A stretch of DNA of 64,000 nucleotides from Norana najaformis (taxonomy: Eukaryota; Annelida; Clitellata; Crassiclitellata; Hormogastridae). A program made the translations under genes and the position numbers. The notes under the pieces are model-generated. The model saw nothing but the letters and a program-made list of their open reading frames with translations, was not told where the DNA came from and made no database searches. The DNA is taken from positions 25,424,505-25,488,504 of the forward strand of contig OZ029917.1 of NCBI GenBank assembly GCA_964023275.1, in the 5' to 3' direction. Below are positions 56,800-64,000 of this stretch, piece by piece. The first letter of the stretch is position 1. Each line of letters opens with the position of its first letter.

Positions 56800-58060
56800 G
56801 ACGAGTGTGTGCGTGCAGTGTGTGCGTGTATGCGTATCCAGGATCGCGCTCGGGGACATTGGCATCCGTCGAACCACGGGTTCTTCGGGCCATTTATCAC
56901 CGCCAACGAGTTTCCGACAGTGCGCATGCGCGCCGGGAAATGACCCAATTAGGTTCTTGCGCCCGGAAGAGCGGCGCGAGATCTCGCATAGACTCTCGGC
57001 CGCTTTTTAATACACGTGATATAGTACGCGACGGTTGGCGGCCGATCCACTGGAAACCCGTCGGTCTGTCGAACACAGCCGACCGACCAACCAACCTACC
57101 TACGTACCTACCTAACTACCTACATACCTACTTACCGACCTACCTGCCTCGTACCCAACCACCAACCAACCTTCCGGCATACATCGCATTATCGAGGAAC
57201 GGCAATTTGAAGCAGCCGGGCTTCACTCGCTCCCTGTGTATTAGGCGCTCCCGCCTATAATAAGATAGCGAGAGCGGCGCCAATCGATAGGACAGACGAC
57301 ACAGCGATAGACGCGTTGACTCTTCTAGTATCACAAGGTCCGGCGGCCAGCCTCGTACACAGACATCGCGGCCGGCCTTAAGTACGGGTCTGTGACTGTT
57401 CTCGTCTCTGTATGTGTGAATCTCATCTAAAAATACACGCGCCAGCGCATATCTTATGCGTCGCGCGACATTGAACGTCGTCGTCTTATTCGTCATTAAA
57501 ATATTAGGGAAGTCGTGTATAATACATTTGCGCTTTCTCCTTCGCTCCTCATTCTGTTCGTTTTTCGCGATAAATCGCGTCCTGGTCCGCCATCTTAGCT
57601 TCAGCCGGAAATCGTCTGCTGCGCCAACGCGCGAGTTTCTCTGTCGTTCTCTGCGTGTTTGCGCATCATTGTTTATGTGGGCCTCCAATGGGCGAATGCA
57701 GTTGGCTGGCGCAGCGTCAGTGGTGAAGCACTCCAAGTGGCGACGTGCTATTATTATTCAAGTTTACGTCGCTTGCCTGTGACGTAGCCAGTATTCAGCG
57801 CAATTTGTCGTCGTCGTTGGCTATTCAGCGTCATCCTTTCTTGCTCGCTCTCACTCTACAGCCACACTTGCCGCCTCCTACGTCAATATTGCGTACGAAT
57901 TTGCCCACAACCATATATCGCTGGACGAATGAGGTCTTGTTTCTCCATGCGAGCGGCCAAGTGACGTCCGAATCTCGTCTCTTCGAGAAATCATGTTTCA
58001 GGAAGTGACTCATCAACGGCTTACGCGCCCTCTGACGGCTTTTCATGCGGATTAAAGGTA
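56800..58060. promoter_or_regulatory. CpG-rich block, possible promoter region
   Basis: Visibly CpG-dense against AT-rich flanks. Holds TGCGCATGCGC (56921-56931, NRF1-type), TCCGCCATCTTAGC (57588-57601, YY1-like), several TGACGT cores (57779, 57962) and E-box/ETS-like sequence. Two long minus-strand frames (57140-57736, 57831-58433) match nothing that I know and may reflect stop-poor GC sequence. No exon can be supported. Confidence 0.35.
57075..57178. repeat. Imperfect (CCTA)n microsatellite
   Basis: ACCTACCTACGTACCTACCT-type units mixed with ACCAACC. Confidence 0.9.
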
Positions 58061-60602
<2,542 letters not shown>

Positions 60603-60831
60603 TGTACGTAAAATTGGGCTGATTTGCATATGGCCCGAACAAAGTTAGAAAATGACAAGGTGGAGTCTAGTTTATGGTATTGTAAATAACTGACGGAAAT
60701 AGGAGTTTGTGAGGATTGAATTGTGTTGTAGGTAAGCAATAGGAATTTGTACTCTATTCGTTGTTTGGATACTTAAAGCGATTGAAGTGGTTTGAGAACA
60801 GAAGGGATGCGATGATGTTTTGGGGGTTTTA

Positions 60832-60930
60832 GTGACATCGCAAAACCCGTCCCCTTATCCAAATTTGTCCACATTTCAAGGACTCCTCCCTCCCTTTTTG
60901 CGGGTGTCCTTAATGGATGATCCTATCAGG
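60832..60930 (-). mobile_element. MITE fragment, GGGGTCGTCCATAAA family
   Basis: On the minus strand GGATCATCCATTAAGGACAC is followed by the GGGAGGGAGG subterminal block and GAAATGTGGACAAA, as in the other copies. Only one end is seen. Confidence 0.5.
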
Positions 60931-61781
60931 TCGTTATATAAAAATAACATGGAATCATATATATATATATATGAATATATATTATACATAGCCTTATGTA
61001 GCTATAATTACTATTATATATATCATAAATTATTTTATTGATCTCGATTGCGCAATATTGGATGAAGCAATCGGTGTTCAAAGTAATGGGTGGAACGCTG
61101 ATGTCTATTAGGAGATTATATATTTTATCAATTTATTTCCTATAAATTTTAGAGACCGTCTCAAATCCCATGTGATCATTCGACGGGGATAAAATCCGCA
61201 GGAATATCGTTCATTTGAGCCAAGAGATATTGAGCGGATCCGTAACGGGTAAACAACGCAGGAGTAATATTGTCTATTCACCTGTTCTACCCTGAACGAT
61301 GCAGTCAGTCACCGACCTAGAAGTCACTGGCAGGCCTACAGAATCAATTCTTGACCTAGAAAGTGACATTCATTAACCTATAAAAGTGATTTATTGATCT
61401 GCAAAGGATCGCTGATCTGGAAACGATCGTTGAAACTGGAGAAGCCGGATCCCCTTTGCTGCCGTTGAGCGTCTCGTATGGGCAGGGCTGTGGGGGCGGG
61501 GTTTACAGTTAGCCAATTCACAATAACAATAAATTTTACCCTACAGGTGTACTTACTTACTTGCTTAGTATTAGATTCTTCGTCTTTCAGGTATGCGTTT
61601 GCTGTGTAAAGACCTTGAGCAAATCTTGCACGCACAATTGTTTTGCGCTATCGAATGCTTCTTATCATCAGGTATTGGCGCTATATGATTAAAAAATATA
61701 GAAATAAGTGTCCTCGTCTGAATCTGAGGAGAGTTCAGGGGGCCGCTACATGTGGACAGCGCTGCTGTGGATGTAGCTCCG

Positions 61782-61936
61782 TAGTTGCACGATCTAGCCT
61801 AATATGTTACACGAACACGTTCAGCAGACACCCTCGTACGATTACGATAAAATATAATTATAATAGCACATAATAAGCCGCTGAGGGTGTCTGCTGAACG
61901 TTGTTCGTGTAATATATTAGGCTAGATCCTGCAACT
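61782..61936. repeat. Long-armed hairpin (about 53-bp arms)
   Basis: The left arm 61782-61834 (from AGTTGCACGATCTAGCCTAA) is nearly the exact reverse complement of 61883-61936; the differences are one or two substitutions and one indel. The AT-rich loop is 48 nt with TACGATTACGATAAAAT. No coding potential. Confidence 0.9.
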
Positions 61937-62032
61937 ATTTTACAATTTATATAGTGCCACTTCAAGAGAAACAAGAGGCGCACCCGACCTGACAGCGCAA
62001 AACAGCGACCAATGATCATCGATCATAATGTT

Positions 62033-62052
62033 AGGTAGGTAGGTAGACAGCC

Positions 62053-62090
<38 letters not shown>
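62033..62090. repeat. (GTAG)n / (AGAC)n microsatellite
   Basis: GTAGGTAGGTAG then about ten ACAG units. Confidence 0.95.
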
Positions 62091-62091
<1 letters not shown>

Positions 62092-62453
62092 GGGACGAGG
62101 GAAAGAGAGATGTCTAAATTTAGTCTATAGATTGGCTAGTCTGTTCTTTCCTTCGCTTGTTGTTTCGTTTCGCTTCGTGACATTTCTATGCATTTCAGGC
62201 CACTGCGGCTGGTCTCACTCTTCCTTTTACCCGACAACATACCCCGCGTATAAATTATTTCTAGCAGATTTTATGCTAATCTCTCGCAAGAAAAGACGCT
62301 ACTCGCAAGAAAAGATGGAGTAGCGTCTTTGGTAATCTCAAAACCCAGATTTTTCTAGCGCAGCTGTAAATATGTTGTTTATTGTGCTCTATATCACTGC
62401 TTTGCAATGATAACTGTATTTGAGGGTTTTAGGGGGAACGATGCGATCTAGAT

Positions 62454-63130
62454 GAGATTAAAAGGAAGTGAAAGGGTAAAAGGAAGTGGAGGGTAAAGAG
62501 AGAATGGCTGAACACATTAGACGTTGAGATCAGGTGGTACAGGTCGGTTAACACGATCGGAGATAAAGCTAGAAGGATTTAGGCAGATGAAGATAAGAAC
62601 GTTTGGAAAGGTAAGACGAGAAGGAAGACTAAAACGAAGGAAAGGACGAGAAGGAAGAGACAAAACTGGGTGGATGAAAGGAAAAAAAGAGGAAAAGAAA
62701 AAGGAATGGGTGAATAAGATTAAAAAGAGAGGAAGTGGAAAACGAATCGATGAGAAAGAGAGGAAGAGGCACATGAATTGTTGGGAGCGATCAGAAGGAG
62801 AGAAAGTAAAAACGAATGAATAGACGCAAAAAAGGAGGGGAAGTTGGAAAAGGAATGGATGGTTGAGATAAAAAGGTGAGAAAGAGAAAAATAAAAAGGG
62901 ATGAAAAGAAAAGGAGAGAAAGATAAAAAAGAAATGGTTGGCAAAGATGAAAAGGAGAGGAAGAGGCAAAAGGAATGGGTGGATGAGATGAAAACTAAGA
63001 AAGATGCAATAAGTAGACGATGGGAAAAGATGAAAAGGAGAGGAGAGGCAAAAGGAATGGGTATATGAGATGAAAACTAAGAAAGATGCAATAATTAGAC
63101 AATGGGGAAGCGAGAGGAGACGGAAAGTTG
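62454..63130 (+). repeat. Polypurine-rich tract with degenerate tandem units
   Basis: About 670 bp dominated by A and G on the plus strand. Units such as GGCAAAAGGAATGGGT and GATGAAAACTAAGAAAGATG recur (near 62966 and 63047; 62989 and 63070). The 216-aa minus-strand frame (Ser/Phe/Leu/Pro-rich) is the low-complexity complement, not a gene. Confidence 0.9.
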
Positions 63131-63790
63131 AATAGAATTGCATCATCACCTCTACTGCAAATGGCACTGATGCTTATTAAAATGCTAACCATTGAGTTGG
63201 TCTACTGTCACGGAAGATGATGACGATGACGACGAAGATGTTGTTGTTATTGTGGACTGCCACTTCTGTCCTTGAAGTGTCTCTTGTGAATGCAAACATA
63301 CTGCACAAGCGACAGAGAGACACAAGAACAGGCCCAGCCAGCCAAGCATGCAGACACACATACACAAAAGGCAAACACAAAGACACAGAGATAATAAACA
63401 AACAAAGAAATAAGTATTCGCAGATATGTAGACAGAAAAAAGGACAACGACAGAGACCGACAGAGAGAAACAGAAAAAGACATTATTATTCATCAGTAAA
63501 AACTGGTACTGGGAACCAGGCAGAGAGAGACAGACAGACAGAGAAATCGATCGAGGCCACTTGGATGTGCACGTGTCTGCGGCAGACTGTTGTTGTTTCA
63601 CTTCTACCGAGCCTTCTATTCAGCCTTCTATTCAGCCTCTTGATGGTCTGGCTGTAAGTAAACAAGGCGGTCGTAGGGCCGTGCAAAGTAAGAGTAGGAG
63701 GACAGGCGGGGTGGGATGGGAGGAGAGGCAGAACAGCGAATAAAGGAAAGCCCTTCAGCGTCGGCGGATGACAGGGCGATAGGATGAAGA
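63131..63790. other. No gene seen; CA/GA-rich low complexity
   Basis: ACAGAGAGACAC and CACATACACAAAAGG-type purine-rich runs at 63310-63540. Several overlapping frames on both strands are low complexity. Confidence 0.5.
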
Positions 63791-63860
63791 TGACATGCGC
63801 ATGCGCAGGCGAATAGATTTACGAAAGTTATTTTTAGCAGCTTGTTTGTCTCAGCCGCCA
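63791..63860. promoter_or_regulatory. Candidate promoter: NRF1 palindrome plus GCCGCCATTT
   Basis: TGCGCATGCGCA at 63796-63807 is a full NRF1-type palindrome; CAGCCGCCATTTGCC (63853-63867) resembles a YY1 site or a start region. Such pairs mark TATA-less housekeeping promoters. The gene would lie beyond the right edge, or be transcribed leftwards. Confidence 0.4.
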
Positions 63861-64000
63861 TTTGCCAGGTTCAAGATCATATATATCTTCTCAAATCATG
63901 GAATATGACCTGACTTCGTATTCACTTTCTTTGTGAATTTTGAACCCAAGACATTCCGAAGACGATCAGTCCTGAAGTTTAATGTAACGTTTGGTGCCAT

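Noticed and set aside
62517..63167. 216-aa minus-strand frame rich in Ser, Phe, Leu and Pro
   Set aside because: Complement of the polypurine tract; low-complexity composition with repeats, no domain, no splice context.

Overview
Eukaryotic, intron-rich, AT-rich genomic DNA from an animal, most likely a marine invertebrate. Evidence: GT-AG introns of 0.1 to 7 kb, two deeply conserved metazoan nuclear genes, many decayed invertebrate-type transposons (CR1/L2-like LINEs, piggyBac, hAT, MITEs) and microsatellites. The exact phylum cannot be fixed from this window; a lophotrochozoan or an invertebrate deuterostome both fit. There are no bacterial-style operons, tRNA or rRNA genes, or CRISPR arrays.

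Layout. (1) 1-12.8 kb, minus strand: a KAT5/Tip60 MYST histone acetyltransferase gene. Thirteen exons join in one open frame, from the chromo-barrel to the edge of the C-terminus, which runs off the left end of the window; a candidate first exon adds a start codon. The gene includes a 15-nt microexon. (2) 12.8-14.45 kb: head-to-head intergenic region filled with LINE 3' ends. (3) 14.45-47.39 kb, plus strand: a complete canonical nuclear poly(A) polymerase gene (PAPOLA/PAPOLG type). Twenty coding exons join to an in-frame 673-aa protein with no internal stop. Its introns hold most of the mobile DNA. The 6.8-kb intron at 35.3-42.1 kb has three insertions nested in each other: an old retroelement fragment, a ~4.5-kb CR1-like LINE inside it, and a 1.45-kb piggyBac-type non-autonomous element inside the LINE endonuclease. 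The next intron holds a decayed but recognisable 3.2-kb piggyBac with transposase. (4) 47.4-51 kb: 3' UTR and flank with a strong 68-nt hairpin. (5) 51-64 kb: no convincing gene. It holds a 490-bp MITE, an unexplained GC-rich repeated block (52.7-55 kb), a probable tRNA-derived SINE, a CpG-rich block with an NRF1-type site, a (TA)n tract of about 170 bp, a long-armed hairpin, a ~670-bp polypurine tract, and a second NRF1-type palindrome near the right end that may mark the promoter of a gene lying outside the window.

Function. KAT5 (chromatin acetylation, NuA4/TIP60 complex) and poly(A) polymerase (mRNA 3'-end formation) are divergently arranged housekeeping genes; I infer no direct pathway link. 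Exon coordinates were found by hand-reading splice sites and checking that phases join; intron-inclusive spans are given with exons listed in the evidence.
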